A DNA stretch of 19,655 nt from Clostridia bacterium (GTDB taxonomy: Bacteria; Bacillota; Peptococcia; Peptococcales; SKKY01). The DNA is taken from the NCBI GenBank assembly GCA_007123515.1, contig SKKY01000175.1, positions 1-19,655 of the forward strand, in the 5' to 3' direction. The notes beneath the pieces were generated by a model, which searched no databases, was not told the DNA's origin, and saw only the letters and a list, made by a program, of their open reading frames with translations. This document shows, in pieces, positions 7,421 through 15,073 of this stretch. The number at the start of each line of letters is the position of its first letter. Positions within the stretch are counted from its first letter, which is position 1. The position numbers and the translations under genes were made by a program.

Positions 7421-7963
7421 ATGTCCAGAATTGGTAAACTTCCTGTCAACATTCCTAACGGCGTAGAGGTTCTTGTAAAAGAAGATAATGTAGTGGAAGT
7501 AAAAGGGCCTAAGGGCACTCTTACAAGACCGCTTCCGGCAGATATGCTGGTAACATTAGAAGATGGTGCTGTCGTTGTAAAACGTCCGAGTGAAGAAATT
7601 AAGCACAAGGCATTACACGGATTAACAAGAACATTAGTAAATAATATGGTTTTAGGTGTTTCTGAAGGTTTTCAAAAGACACTTAAGATGGTTGGTGTAG
7701 GTTACAGAGCACAATTACAGGGTAAAAAGCTTATTATTTCGGCGGGATATTCTCATCCGGTTGAGATGGAAGCATATGAAAACACTGAAATTGAAGTGCC
7801 TGCTCAGGACACAATTATTATTAAAGGAATTGACAAGGAAAAAGTAGGAAGCCTTGCAGCCAATATCAGAGCTGTAAGACAGCCGGAACCTTATAAAGGT
7901 AAAGGAATCAGATACTCAGACGAAGTCGTGAAATTAAAACCAGGTAAAACAGCTGGTAAATAG
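7421..7963 (+). CDS. rplF: Large-subunit ribosomal protein L6 (uL6)
   Basis: A 180-residue L6, made of two similar alpha/beta domains, near the sarcin-ricin loop where elongation factors bind. MSRIGKLPVNIPNGVEV and the C-terminal QPEPYKGKGIRYSDE are diagnostic. The in-frame ATG at 7415 lies one base from the CGGGAGG ribosome binding site (7407-7413), so the ATG at 7421, with seven bases between, is preferred. Confidence 0.96.
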   Translation: MSRIGKLPVNIPNGVEVLVKEDNVVEVKGPKGTLTRPLPADMLVTLEDGAVVVKRPSEEIKHKALHGLTRTLVNNMVLGVSEGFQKTLKMVGVGYRAQLQGKKLIISAGYSHPVEMEAYENTEIEVPAQDTIIIKGIDKEKVGSLAANIRAVRQPEPYKGKGIRYSDEVVKLKPGKTAGK

Positions 7964-7991
7964 TAGGGCATAGTGGAAAGGGGTGACTTTA

Positions 7992-8342
7992 ATGATAAAG
8001 AAAACACCTAGGAAAAAAATCAGAGCAAAAAAACACGAAAGAATCAGATATAAACTTAAAGGTACAGCTGAAAGACCCCGCCTTTGTGTGTACAGAAGTT
8101 TAAACAACATTTACGGACAGATTATTGATGATCAAAATGGCGTAACACTTGTTTCAGCTTCATCTTTGCAAGAAGACTTCGGTGGTAATGCAGAGGGTGC
8201 GAAAAAAGTAGGCGAAATGCTTGCGAAAAAAGCGATTGAAAAAGGAATTACGCAAGTCGTTTTTGATCGGGGCGGTTTAATGTACCATGGCAGAATAAAG
8301 TCTTTTGCAGATGGTGCAAGAGAAGCAGGATTAGAATTTTAA
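7992..8342 (+). CDS. rplR: Large-subunit ribosomal protein L18 (uL18)
   Basis: A 116-residue L18, which brings 5S rRNA to the large subunit together with L5. The basic N terminus KKTPRKKIRAKKHERIRYKL, then ERPRLCVYRSLNNIYGQIIDD and VVFDRGGLMYHGRIKSFADGAREAGL, identify it. A GTG at 7983 in the same frame falls inside the ribosome binding site GGAAAGGGGTGA, so the ATG at 7992 is the likely start. Confidence 0.96.
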   Translation: MIKKTPRKKIRAKKHERIRYKLKGTAERPRLCVYRSLNNIYGQIIDDQNGVTLVSASSLQEDFGGNAEGAKKVGEMLAKKAIEKGITQVVFDRGGLMYHGRIKSFADGAREAGLEF

Positions 8343-8369
8343 TTTTTTTTGTGAAGGAGGGTATATCTT

Positions 8370-8891
8370 TTGGCTAGAGGTGCAGATAGACAAAGAGGTC
8401 CTGAAAAACAACAGGAGTTCCAGGAAAAAGTAATATTTATTAACCGAGTTGCTAAAGTTGTTAAAGGCGGAAGACGTTTTAACTTCAGTGCTTTAGTAGC
8501 AGTAGGAAATCATAAAGGCAAAGTCGGAGTCGGCATGGGTAAAGCAAATGAAGTTCCGGAAGCAATCAGAAAAGCTGTGGAAGATGCAAAAAGAAATGTT
8601 GTGGAAATTCCGATGACCAACTCTAAGACCGTTCCTCACCAGGTTCTTGGTAAGTTTGGCGCAGCCAGAGTGATGCTTAAACCAGCAGCACCGGGTACCG
8701 GTGTTATTGCGGGCGGAGCAGCAAGATCAGTGATTGAGCTTTGCGGAATCACTGACATTTTAACAAAGTCCTTAGGGGCAAGTAACAACCTGAATATCGT
8801 AAAGGCAACTATGCAGGGTCTTCAGTCTTTGAAAAGAGCAGAAGATGTGGCAAAGCTTCGCGGTAAAACTGTAGAAGAATTATTAAATTAG
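8370..8891 (+). CDS. rpsE: Small-subunit ribosomal protein S5 (uS5)
   Basis: A 173-residue S5, which lines the mRNA entry channel with S3 and S4 and affects decoding fidelity. An N-terminal double-stranded RNA-binding-like domain (EFQEKVIFINRVAKVVKGGR, FSALVAVGNHKGKVGVGMGK) is followed by the C-terminal domain with APGTGVIAGGAARSVIE. The start is TTG (8370) after GAAGGAGGG (8353-8361), matching the MARG start. Its stop abuts the ribosome binding site of rpmD. Confidence 0.96.
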   Translation: MARGADRQRGPEKQQEFQEKVIFINRVAKVVKGGRRFNFSALVAVGNHKGKVGVGMGKANEVPEAIRKAVEDAKRNVVEIPMTNSKTVPHQVLGKFGAARVMLKPAAPGTGVIAGGAARSVIELCGITDILTKSLGASNNLNIVKATMQGLQSLKRAEDVAKLRGKTVEELLN

Positions 8892-8902
8892 GAGGCAAGA
8901 TG

Positions 8903-9082
8903 ATGGGAAATATTAAAATTACCTTAGTGAAAAGCACTATAGGCAAAAATCCGAACCAGCAGAAGACAGCCCAAACTCTTGGCCTAACTAAAATAAATAA
9001 AGCAGTTGTTAAAGAAGATAACCAGGCCATCAGAGGGATGGTTAATACAATCAGTCATTTAGTTAAAGTAGAAGAAGTTTAG
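8903..9082 (+). CDS. rpmD: Large-subunit ribosomal protein L30 (uL30)
   Basis: A 59-residue L30, the short bacterial form, on the 50S surface near the central protuberance. NIKITLVKSTIGKNPNQQKT and the end MVNTISHLVKVEE fit the family. There are two adjacent ATGs, at 8900 and 8903; TTAGGAGG ends at 8895, leaving four or seven bases. I favour 8903 for spacing, but either is possible and the products differ by one methionine. Confidence 0.93.
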   Translation: MGNIKITLVKSTIGKNPNQQKTAQTLGLTKINKAVVKEDNQAIRGMVNTISHLVKVEEV

Positions 9083-9105
9083 GTTAAGGATGGGAGGTGT
9101 TCTCT

Positions 9106-9555
9106 GTGAAGCTCCATGATATTAAAGCGGCAGAAGGTTCAAGGAAAGCAAGAACCCGTAAAGCCAGAGGTATTGGTAGCGGACTAGGTAAAACAGCAGG
9201 CAGAGGCCATAATGGTCAAAATTCTCGTTCTGGTGGAGGTAAAGGCCCGTATTTTGAGGGTGGACAAACACCATTACAAAGAAGATTGCCGAAGCGTGGT
9301 TTTTCCAATGCAAGATTCAAAAAAGTATATGTAGGTATCAATTTAGATAGAATTTCAGAAAAGTTCGACGGAAGTCAGGAAGTTACTCCTGAAACATTAC
9401 GAGCGGCCGGTGTCATTAAGCAGTTCAAAGACGGTGTTAAAATCCTTTCAAGAGGTGAAGTAACGAAGCCGATGGTATTCAAGGTTCATGCTGTAAGTGA
9501 AGCAGCAAAAACCAAGATAGAAAATGCTGGCGGTAGTGTCGAGGTGATTAAATAA
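9106..9555 (+). CDS. rplO: Large-subunit ribosomal protein L15 (uL15)
   Basis: A 149-residue L15 with the long glycine- and arginine-rich N-terminal extension that threads into 23S rRNA (RKARGIGSGLGKTAGRGHNG, then SGGGKGPYFEGGQTPLQRRLPKRGF) and a globular C-terminal domain. The GTG at 9106 gives the usual MKLHDIKAAEGSRK start and is eight bases from GGGAGG (9092-9097); the in-frame GTG at 9097 lies within that site. It is separated from secY by two bases. Confidence 0.96.
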   Translation: MKLHDIKAAEGSRKARTRKARGIGSGLGKTAGRGHNGQNSRSGGGKGPYFEGGQTPLQRRLPKRGFSNARFKKVYVGINLDRISEKFDGSQEVTPETLRAAGVIKQFKDGVKILSRGEVTKPMVFKVHAVSEAAKTKIENAGGSVEVIK

Positions 9556-9557
9556 TA

Positions 9558-10814
9558 ATGATTGATGCATTAAAGAGTGTCTTAAAAATTGAAGAACTGA
9601 GACGAAAAATTATTTTTACCGTAACGATGATTCTTGTTTTCAGAATAGGCGTTCATATTCCTGTTCCGGGAATTGATCTTCAGGTTATTCAGGAATTAAT
9701 CGCAGGGGGACAGTTACTAGGGTTTTTTGATATTATTTCTGGGGGTGCGTTCGCAAACTTCTCTATTTTTGCCATGAGTATCACACCCTACATTAATGCT
9801 TCGATCATTATTCAGCTATTAACCGTAGTTGTTCCTGCACTGGAAAGATTGGCAAAAGAAGGGGTAGAAGGAAGAAAGAAAATCGTTGAGTATACCAGAT
9901 ATTTAACCGTAGCTCTTGGTTTTATCCAGGGTATTGGTATTTCATTTGGTTTGCGTTCAGCCTTAATTAATCCTTCATTTCCCAATATTTTATTAATTGC
10001 TTTAACATTAACAGCCGGAACTGCGTTCCTTATGTGGTTAGGTGAATTGATAACAGAAAAAGGAATCGGAAACGGGATCTCATTAATTATTTTCTCAGGT
10101 ATTGTTTCCAGTTTGCCTGGCGGTGTGGCCGCGATGGCAGAATATTTTAGAGCGGGAACGATTGGCGTATTTACGCTTCTTGGTTTTGTAATTGTTGGAG
10201 CGGTTGTTATCGTTGCGATTATCGCAGTAAACGAAGGACAAAGAAGAATTCCGGTTCATTATGCCAAAAGAGTCGTTGGCAGAAAAGTGTATGGCGGACA
10301 AAGTACGCACATTCCTATTAAAGTAAACTCTGCTGGTGTAATTCCCGTTATATTTGCAATGTCGATTATGATGTTTCCCGGAACCATTGCTTCCTGGTTT
10401 CCTCAGAACAGCTTTGCCAATGCAATAGAATCATTCTTTAACTTTACATCAGTGCCTTATATGGTATTTTATGCAATGCTGATCATGTTCTTTACGTATT
10501 TCTATTCAGCGATTACATTTAATCCGGCCGATGTATCGGCAAACATTAAAAAGAATGGTGGATTCATTCCGGGTCTGAGACCTGGAAGACCAACAACAGA
10601 CTATATCACAAAAGTAATGAACAGAATCACACTTGCAGGTGCGATATTCTTAGCAGCGATCGCTGTTATGCCGAATATCCTGATCGCTTTAACAGCCATT
10701 CCGGTCTATTTTGGCGGAACAGCGTTACTGATTGTTGTTGGTGTGGCACTAGATACAATGAAGCAGCTAGAATCAAGCTTGCTTATGAGACATTACGAAG
10801 GATTTATGAAGTAA
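9558..10814 (+). CDS. secY: Preprotein translocase channel subunit SecY
   Basis: A 418-residue membrane protein, the pore of the Sec channel that moves unfolded proteins across or into the cytoplasmic membrane with SecE, SecG and SecA. About ten hydrophobic helices are visible, the first at roughly residues 17-34. The plug-region sequence FFDIISGGAFANFSIFAMS (56-74), LGELITEKGIGNGIS (161-175) and the cytoplasmic loop NPADVSANIKKNGGFIPGLR (322-341) are family landmarks. Its ATG is two bases after the rplO stop, using GAGGTG inside rplO, so it is coupled to ribosomal-protein translation. Confidence 0.97.
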   Translation: MIDALKSVLKIEELRRKIIFTVTMILVFRIGVHIPVPGIDLQVIQELIAGGQLLGFFDIISGGAFANFSIFAMSITPYINASIIIQLLTVVVPALERLAKEGVEGRKKIVEYTRYLTVALGFIQGIGISFGLRSALINPSFPNILLIALTLTAGTAFLMWLGELITEKGIGNGISLIIFSGIVSSLPGGVAAMAEYFRAGTIGVFTLLGFVIVGAVVIVAIIAVNEGQRRIPVHYAKRVVGRKVYGGQSTHIPIKVNSAGVIPVIFAMSIMMFPGTIASWFPQNSFANAIESFFNFTSVPYMVFYAMLIMFFTYFYSAITFNPADVSANIKKNGGFIPGLRPGRPTTDYITKVMNRITLAGAIFLAAIAVMPNILIALTAIPVYFGGTALLIVVGVALDTMKQLESSLLMRHYEGFMK

Positions 10815-10847
10815 AATTATTAAAAGCACGTGTCAGGAGGAGAAACA

Positions 10848-11492
10848 ATGAGAATTTTATTAATGGGACCTCCAGGTGCTGGTAAAGGTACTCAGGCGGA
10901 GCAATTAACTGAAATTTTAAATATTCCTCATATTTCTACCGGAGATATGTTCAGGAAAGCGATAAAAGAGCAGACCGAGCTTGGCAAGAAAGCAAAAGCA
11001 TACATGGACAAAGGTGAATTAGTACCTGATGAAGTCACTGTAGGGATTGTCGAAGACAGAATTAAAGAAGATGATTGTGCAGATGGTTTTCTTCTTGATG
11101 GATTCCCAAGAACGGTTAATCAGGCAGATGCACTTGGGAAAATGTTAGGTAACTTAGGGATAAAATTAGATTCCGTAATCAATGTAGAAGTTCCATTTGA
11201 AGAACTAATCGGAAGATTGGCAGGAAGAAGAATTTGCAAATCCTGTGGGGCAACGTATCATATGATCTTTAATCCACCAGAGGTTGAAGGCGTATGTGAC
11301 AAGTGTGGCGGAGAGTTATACCAAAGAGACGATGATACTGAAGAAACAGCTAAAAATCGTCTAGAGGTTTATGAAAAGCAAACCGCACCCCTTTTAGAAT
11401 ACTATGAAAATACGGGTCTTTTAGTAAGCGTTAATGGTAATCAATCAATGGAGCAAGTGCTTAAAGACATACTAAAAGTTCTGGGTAAGTAG
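10848..11492 (+). CDS. adk: Adenylate kinase, zinc-binding LID type
   Basis: A 214-residue cytoplasmic enzyme that interconverts ATP + AMP and 2 ADP. The P-loop GPPGAGKGT lies at residues 7-15 and DGFPRT at 84-89. The LID domain carries four cysteines (Cys130, Cys133, Cys150, Cys153), the structural zinc site common in Gram-positive adenylate kinases. The ATG at 10848 follows CAGGAGGAG by five bases; a GTG at 10830 would add an unlikely extension. It follows secY as in many Firmicutes, but the usual next gene, map, is missing. Confidence 0.97.
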   Translation: MRILLMGPPGAGKGTQAEQLTEILNIPHISTGDMFRKAIKEQTELGKKAKAYMDKGELVPDEVTVGIVEDRIKEDDCADGFLLDGFPRTVNQADALGKMLGNLGIKLDSVINVEVPFEELIGRLAGRRICKSCGATYHMIFNPPEVEGVCDKCGGELYQRDDDTEETAKNRLEVYEKQTAPLLEYYENTGLLVSVNGNQSMEQVLKDILKVLGK

Positions 11493-11577
11493 TGTTTAAC
11501 CGGGTAGCAGGTATCTAGATATACTCATGATGCATCCTGATTTTACTCCCTAATATTAAAAAAGGTGATTTGTGCCA

Positions 11578-11847
11578 ATGAATAAAGAAATAAGAAAAGG
11601 TCAACTCGTAACATCCAGAGCGGGTAGAGATAAAAAAAGAGATTATATTGTTTATGACTGGGACGACCAGTTTGTTTATGTTGTCGATGGAGAATATAAG
11701 AGGCTGGCCAATCCGAAAAAGAAAAATATAAATCATTTATGGTATTCAGAAAAAATTGATGTTGATCTTCAAGGCAAAATGGAAGAACAGAAGAAGGTTA
11801 CCAATAAGGATATCCGGGATGCACTGGAAAGACTTTTGCAATCATAA
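11578..11847 (+). CDS. KOW-domain RNA-binding protein (YbzG/L14e-like)
   Basis: A small protein of 89 residues. The N-terminal part, GQLVTSRAGRDKKRDYIVYDWDDQFVYVVDGEYKRL in two blocks (about residues 8-43), has the pattern of a KOW/SH3-like RNA-binding fold. It resembles the KOW-domain gene commonly found just before infA in Firmicutes. A charged linker and a short helix with DIRDALERLLQS follow. The family is presumed ribosome- or RNA-associated, with no settled function. AAAGGTGA (11561-11568) favours ATG 11578, though GTG 11572 (adding MP) is possible. It lies after an 85-nt spacer where map would be expected. Confidence 0.8.
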   Translation: MNKEIRKGQLVTSRAGRDKKRDYIVYDWDDQFVYVVDGEYKRLANPKKKNINHLWYSEKIDVDLQGKMEEQKKVTNKDIRDALERLLQS

Positions 11848-11874
11848 GGTAAAGTAAAAAGGAGGTTCTTGAGT

Positions 11875-12090
11875 ATGTCTAAAGAAGTTATTGAAGTAGA
11901 AGGTACGGTTATAGAACCGCTGCCAAACGCAATGTTTAATGTAGAGTTAGATAACGGACACAAAATACTTGCCCATGTATCTGGAAAGATCCGGATGAAT
12001 TTTATTAAAATTCTTCCCGGTGATAAGGTGACGATTGAGTTGTCTCCTTACGATCTAACCAGAGGACGCATTACTTACAGGTATAAGTAA
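11875..12090 (+). CDS. infA: Translation initiation factor IF-1
   Basis: A 71-residue OB-fold protein that blocks the ribosomal A site and helps IF-2 and IF-3 during initiation. EVIEVEGTVIEPLPNAMFNV in the N-terminal half and ELSPYDLTRGRITYR near the end are near-invariant. The ATG at 11875 is nine bases after AAGGAGG (11859-11865); a TTG at 11869 is unlikely. It lies 13 bases before rpmJ, the standard order. Confidence 0.97.
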   Translation: MSKEVIEVEGTVIEPLPNAMFNVELDNGHKILAHVSGKIRMNFIKILPGDKVTIELSPYDLTRGRITYRYK

Positions 12091-12103
12091 AGGAGGGTTT
12101 CAT

Positions 12104-12217
12104 ATGAAGGTAAGGGCTTCAGTAAAACCTATTTGTGAAAAATGTAAACTTATTCGCAGAAAAGGTGTAATCAGAGTGATCTGCGATAATCCCAAGCATA
12201 AGCAAAGACAAGGGTAG
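12104..12217 (+). CDS. rpmJ: Large-subunit ribosomal protein L36, zinc type (bL36)
   Basis: A 37-residue protein and the smallest gene here. It folds around one zinc ion held by Cys11, Cys14, Cys27 and His32, all present. MKVRASVKPICEKC and CDNPKHKQRQG are the family's two ends. AAAGGAGGG precedes the ATG by about 6 nt. Consecutive stops TAG TAA close it. It is the zinc-requiring paralogue. Confidence 0.96.
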   Translation: MKVRASVKPICEKCKLIRRKGVIRVICDNPKHKQRQG

Positions 12218-12244
12218 TAAACCTAAGGGAGGTGCAAGAAAAAA

Positions 12245-12613
12245 ATGGCAAGAATCGTTGGTGTTGATTTACCAAGAGATAAAAGAGTTGAGATAGCTTT
12301 AACATATATCTTTGGAATCGGAAGATCTCAGTCTATTAAAATTCTTGAGCAGGCTAATATTGATAAAAGCACGAGAGTTAGAGATCTGACGGATGAAGAA
12401 ATCGGACAGGTCAGAGAGATTATCAGAGCAATGCAAACAGAAGGTGACTTAAGAAGAGAGGTTTCTTTAAACATTAAGAGATTGATCGAAATTGGTTGCT
12501 ATAGAGGCTTAAGGCACCGTAGAGGGTTACCTGTACGTGGTCAGAGAACAAAAACGAATGCTCGTACTCGTAAGGGTAAAGTAAAAGCAGTCGTATCTAA
12601 GAAAAAGAAATAG
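12245..12613 (+). CDS. rpsM: Small-subunit ribosomal protein S13 (uS13)
   Basis: A 122-residue S13, which in the 30S head forms the bridge to L5 and touches P-site tRNA with its basic tail. MARIVGVDLPRDKRVEIALT, then GLRHRRGLPVRGQRTKTNA (about 90-108), is characteristic. The lysine-rich C terminus is complete. AGGGAGGTG (12227-12235) precedes the ATG. It follows rpmJ by 27 nt. Confidence 0.96.
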   Translation: MARIVGVDLPRDKRVEIALTYIFGIGRSQSIKILEQANIDKSTRVRDLTDEEIGQVREIIRAMQTEGDLRREVSLNIKRLIEIGCYRGLRHRRGLPVRGQRTKTNARTRKGKVKAVVSKKKK

Positions 12614-12628
12614 GGGTGAGAATTTTTA

Positions 12629-13024
12629 ATGGCTAGTCCTAAAAAGCGTACACGCGTAAAAAAGAAAGTAAAAAAGAATATTAGCAAAGGTATTGTTCAT
12701 ATTCAGTCAACATTCAATAACACGATGGTGACGATCACGGATACTAACGGCAATACTATTGCCTGGGCAAGTTCTGGCGGCGTAGGATTTAAAGGTTCCA
12801 GAAAAAGCACCCCTTTTGCAGCTCAAATGGCCGGAGAACAAGCAGCGAAGGTTGCGATGGATCATGGCTTAAGAGAAGTAGAATGTATGGTAAAAGGACC
12901 GGGATCAGGCCGTGAAGCAGCGATTCGTTCGTTACAGGCTGCCGGATTGGAAGTAAACATGATTAAAGATGTTACTCCAATTCCACATAATGGTTGTCGT
13001 CCGCCAAAACGTAGAAGAGTATAG
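12629..13024 (+). CDS. rpsK: Small-subunit ribosomal protein S11 (uS11)
   Basis: A 131-residue S11 of the 30S platform, close to the mRNA exit and E-site codon. HIQSTFNNTMVTITDTNGN, SSGGVGFKGSRKSTPFAAQ and the end HNGCRPPKRRRV are near-invariant. The ribosome binding site is the relatively short GGGGTGAG (12613-12620). Confidence 0.96.
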   Translation: MASPKKRTRVKKKVKKNISKGIVHIQSTFNNTMVTITDTNGNTIAWASSGGVGFKGSRKSTPFAAQMAGEQAAKVAMDHGLREVECMVKGPGSGREAAIRSLQAAGLEVNMIKDVTPIPHNGCRPPKRRRV

Positions 13025-13041
13025 GAGGTGTTTTAAAACTT

Positions 13042-13668
13042 ATGGCCAGATATACAGGACCTGTTTGCAGATTATGCCGCAGAGAAGGCGCAAAGCTTTT
13101 CTTAAAAGGTGATAGATGTTATTCAGAAAAATGTTCATTTGAAAAAAGATCGTATGCACCAGGACAACACGGACAGAGAAGAACAAAAGTTTCTGAGTAT
13201 GGTTTGCAGTTAAGAGAAAAGCAGAAGGCTAGAAGAATTTACGGCATAAATGAAGGACAGTTTAGAAAATATTTTAAAGAAGCTGACAGAAAAAAAGGCG
13301 TAACTGGCGAAAACCTGCTTACCCAATTAGAGCAAAGATTTGACAATGTTGTTTACAGAGCTGGTTTTGCAGATTCCAGATCGCAGGCCAGACAGCTTGT
13401 AAGACATAATCATTTTACACTTAATGGCAAGAAGGCTAACATTCCTTCCATGCTGCTAAAGCCTGGTGATGTGATTCAGCTAAAGGAACGCAGCAAAAAA
13501 TCAGTAATTGTTAAAACAATTATCGAAGGTCTTAAGCAAAAAAATGTACCAGAGTGGTTGAATCTTGATGCAGAGAACACAACAGTTAAGATTGTTACCT
13601 TACCAGAGAGAGAAAACATTGATATTCCGGTAACAGAGCAGCTAATTGTTGAGTTGTACTCCAGATAG
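13042..13668 (+). CDS. rpsD: Small-subunit ribosomal protein S4, zinc-finger form (uS4)
   Basis: A 208-residue S4, a primary 16S rRNA binder that also affects decoding accuracy. The N terminus has four cysteines (Cys9, Cys12, Cys26, Cys31), the zinc-finger form of S4, followed by SYAPGQHGQ and an S4 RNA-binding domain (RFDNVVYRAGFADSRSQARQ, then LVRHNHFTLNGKKANIPS). Here it lies between rpsK and rpoA, as in many Clostridia, whereas in Bacillus it is elsewhere and autoregulated from its own leader. I see no S4-leader-like fold in the short 17-nt spacer before it. Confidence 0.97.
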   Translation: MARYTGPVCRLCRREGAKLFLKGDRCYSEKCSFEKRSYAPGQHGQRRTKVSEYGLQLREKQKARRIYGINEGQFRKYFKEADRKKGVTGENLLTQLEQRFDNVVYRAGFADSRSQARQLVRHNHFTLNGKKANIPSMLLKPGDVIQLKERSKKSVIVKTIIEGLKQKNVPEWLNLDAENTTVKIVTLPERENIDIPVTEQLIVELYSR

Positions 13669-13704
13669 TCTCAATTATAAATTTAAGACTAGGGAGGTTT
13701 TAAG

Positions 13705-14652
13705 ATGATAGAAATTGAAAAGCCGAATATTGAATTGATTGCCTCTGACGAGAGTAAGACATATGGTAAATTCATTCTTGAACCATTGGAGAGAGGATAT
13801 GGGACGACTTTGGGTAATTCCATAAGAAGAGTCCTGTTATCTTCAATTCCCGGAGCGGCTGTGACATCTGTAAAGATTGACGGCGTACTTCATGAGTTTT
13901 CAACGGTTCCTGGTGTAAAGGAAGATGTTACGGATATTGTTTTAAATCTTAAGCAGTTGGATCTGGCATTAAATAATGAAGAAGCTGCAATGATTCGTAT
14001 AGAAAAAGAGGGGGACGGCATTGTCACTGCGGCCGATATTATATCGGGTCCGGAAGTAGATGTGCTGAACCCTGAACAGGTTATCGCAACGTTAAACGGC
14101 GATGCAAAATTGTTTATGGAGATGACCGTTGAAAGAGGCAGAGGCTATGTTCCTGCCAATGAGAATAAAAAAGATGATGACGCCATCGGAACGATTCCGG
14201 TTGATTCCATTTTTTCACCGATTAAACAGGTGAATTTTGCTGTGGAAGATACCAGAGTTGGACAGAAGACGGACTATGACAAACTAGTTCTTGAAGTTTG
14301 GACCAGAGGCAGTATTATGCCTTCAGAAGCGATCAGTCTTTCTGCAAAAGTGTTGGTCGATCACCTTTCTTTATTTGTTAATCTTTCAGAATCAACAAAC
14401 GAAATTGAAATCATGATCGAAAAAGAAGAAGATGTAAAAGATAATGTCCTTGATATGACAATTGAAGAAATGGACCTAACGGTCAGATCTCATAATTGTC
14501 TTAAGAGAGCAGGCATTGTCACGGTTCATCAACTGACAGAAAAGACAGAAGAAGACATGATGAAAGTTCGTAACTTAGGAACAAAATCTTTGGTAGAGAT
14601 AAAACAGAAACTAGCTAGTTTAGGATTGGGTTTAAAATCCTCCGAAGAATAA
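13705..14652 (+). CDS. rpoA: DNA-directed RNA polymerase alpha subunit
   Basis: A 315-residue alpha subunit, which dimerises to scaffold beta and beta' and contacts promoter UP elements and activators. The N-terminal assembly domain has LERGYGTTLGNSIRRVLLSS (28-47). The C-terminal DNA-binding domain covers about 258-310 with SHNCLKRAGIVTVHQL and the RNLG turn at 289-292. An acidic linker joins them. TAGGGAGG precedes the ATG by about 7 nt. It is flanked by rpsD and rplQ, the universal alpha-operon arrangement. Confidence 0.98.
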   Translation: MIEIEKPNIELIASDESKTYGKFILEPLERGYGTTLGNSIRRVLLSSIPGAAVTSVKIDGVLHEFSTVPGVKEDVTDIVLNLKQLDLALNNEEAAMIRIEKEGDGIVTAADIISGPEVDVLNPEQVIATLNGDAKLFMEMTVERGRGYVPANENKKDDDAIGTIPVDSIFSPIKQVNFAVEDTRVGQKTDYDKLVLEVWTRGSIMPSEAISLSAKVLVDHLSLFVNLSESTNEIEIMIEKEEDVKDNVLDMTIEEMDLTVRSHNCLKRAGIVTVHQLTEKTEEDMMKVRNLGTKSLVEIKQKLASLGLGLKSSEE

Positions 14653-14692
14653 AGGGCATAAGTTATTCTAAGGAAAAGGAGGCGAGTATAGA

Positions 14693-15031
14693 ATGGGTTA
14701 CAGAAAATTAGGCAGAAGAAGCGATCACAGAAGATCGATGCTTAGAAATATGACCACTTCTCTTCTAAGAGAAGGAAAAATTATGACAACAGAACCTAAA
14801 GCAAAGGAAGTAAGAAGAATTGCTGAAAAGATGATTACTTTAGGCAAACGTGGTGATCTTCATGCAAGAAGACAGGCGCATGCTTACCTTCTTGATGATG
14901 AGGTTGTCCATAATCTTTTTGCTGAAATAGGTCCTAAATACGCAGAGAGACAGGGTGGCTATACCAGAGTCATTAAGGCTGGTTACCGCAGAGGTGACGC
15001 AGCTCCGACAGCTTTAGTAGAATTAGTATAA
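14693..15031 (+). CDS. rplQ: Large-subunit ribosomal protein L17 (bL17)
   Basis: A 112-residue L17, the short bacterial form, near the tunnel exit. GYRKLGRRSDHRRSMLRNM, TEPKAKEVRRIAEKMITLGK and GGYTRVIKAGYRRGDAAPTA are diagnostic. AAAAGGAGG (14674-14682) precedes the ATG. It is the last gene of the ribosomal block; its stop codon lies at the foot of a long hairpin. Confidence 0.97.
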   Translation: MGYRKLGRRSDHRRSMLRNMTTSLLREGKIMTTEPKAKEVRRIAEKMITLGKRGDLHARRQAHAYLLDDEVVHNLFAEIGPKYAERQGGYTRVIKAGYRRGDAAPTALVELV

Positions 15032-15067
15032 ATAGAAGTCAGGATACTATCTCCTGACTTCTATTTG
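15031..15067 (+). terminator. Hairpin terminator after rplQ
   Basis: A perfect 14-bp stem pairs AATAGAAGTCAGGA (15031-15044) with TCCTGACTTCTATT (15052-15065) around a 7-nt loop. It starts on the last base of the rplQ stop. The stem is strong, but the T run after it is short (ATTTG), so some read-through into the ecf region is plausible. It may also protect the 3' end of the mRNA. Confidence 0.75.
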
Positions 15068-15073
15068 CCCGAT

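Noticed and set aside
11495..11525. Possible promoter TTTAAC / TATACT before the KOW gene
   Set aside because: The spacing is 19 nt and the -35 match is poor; no support beyond AT-richness.
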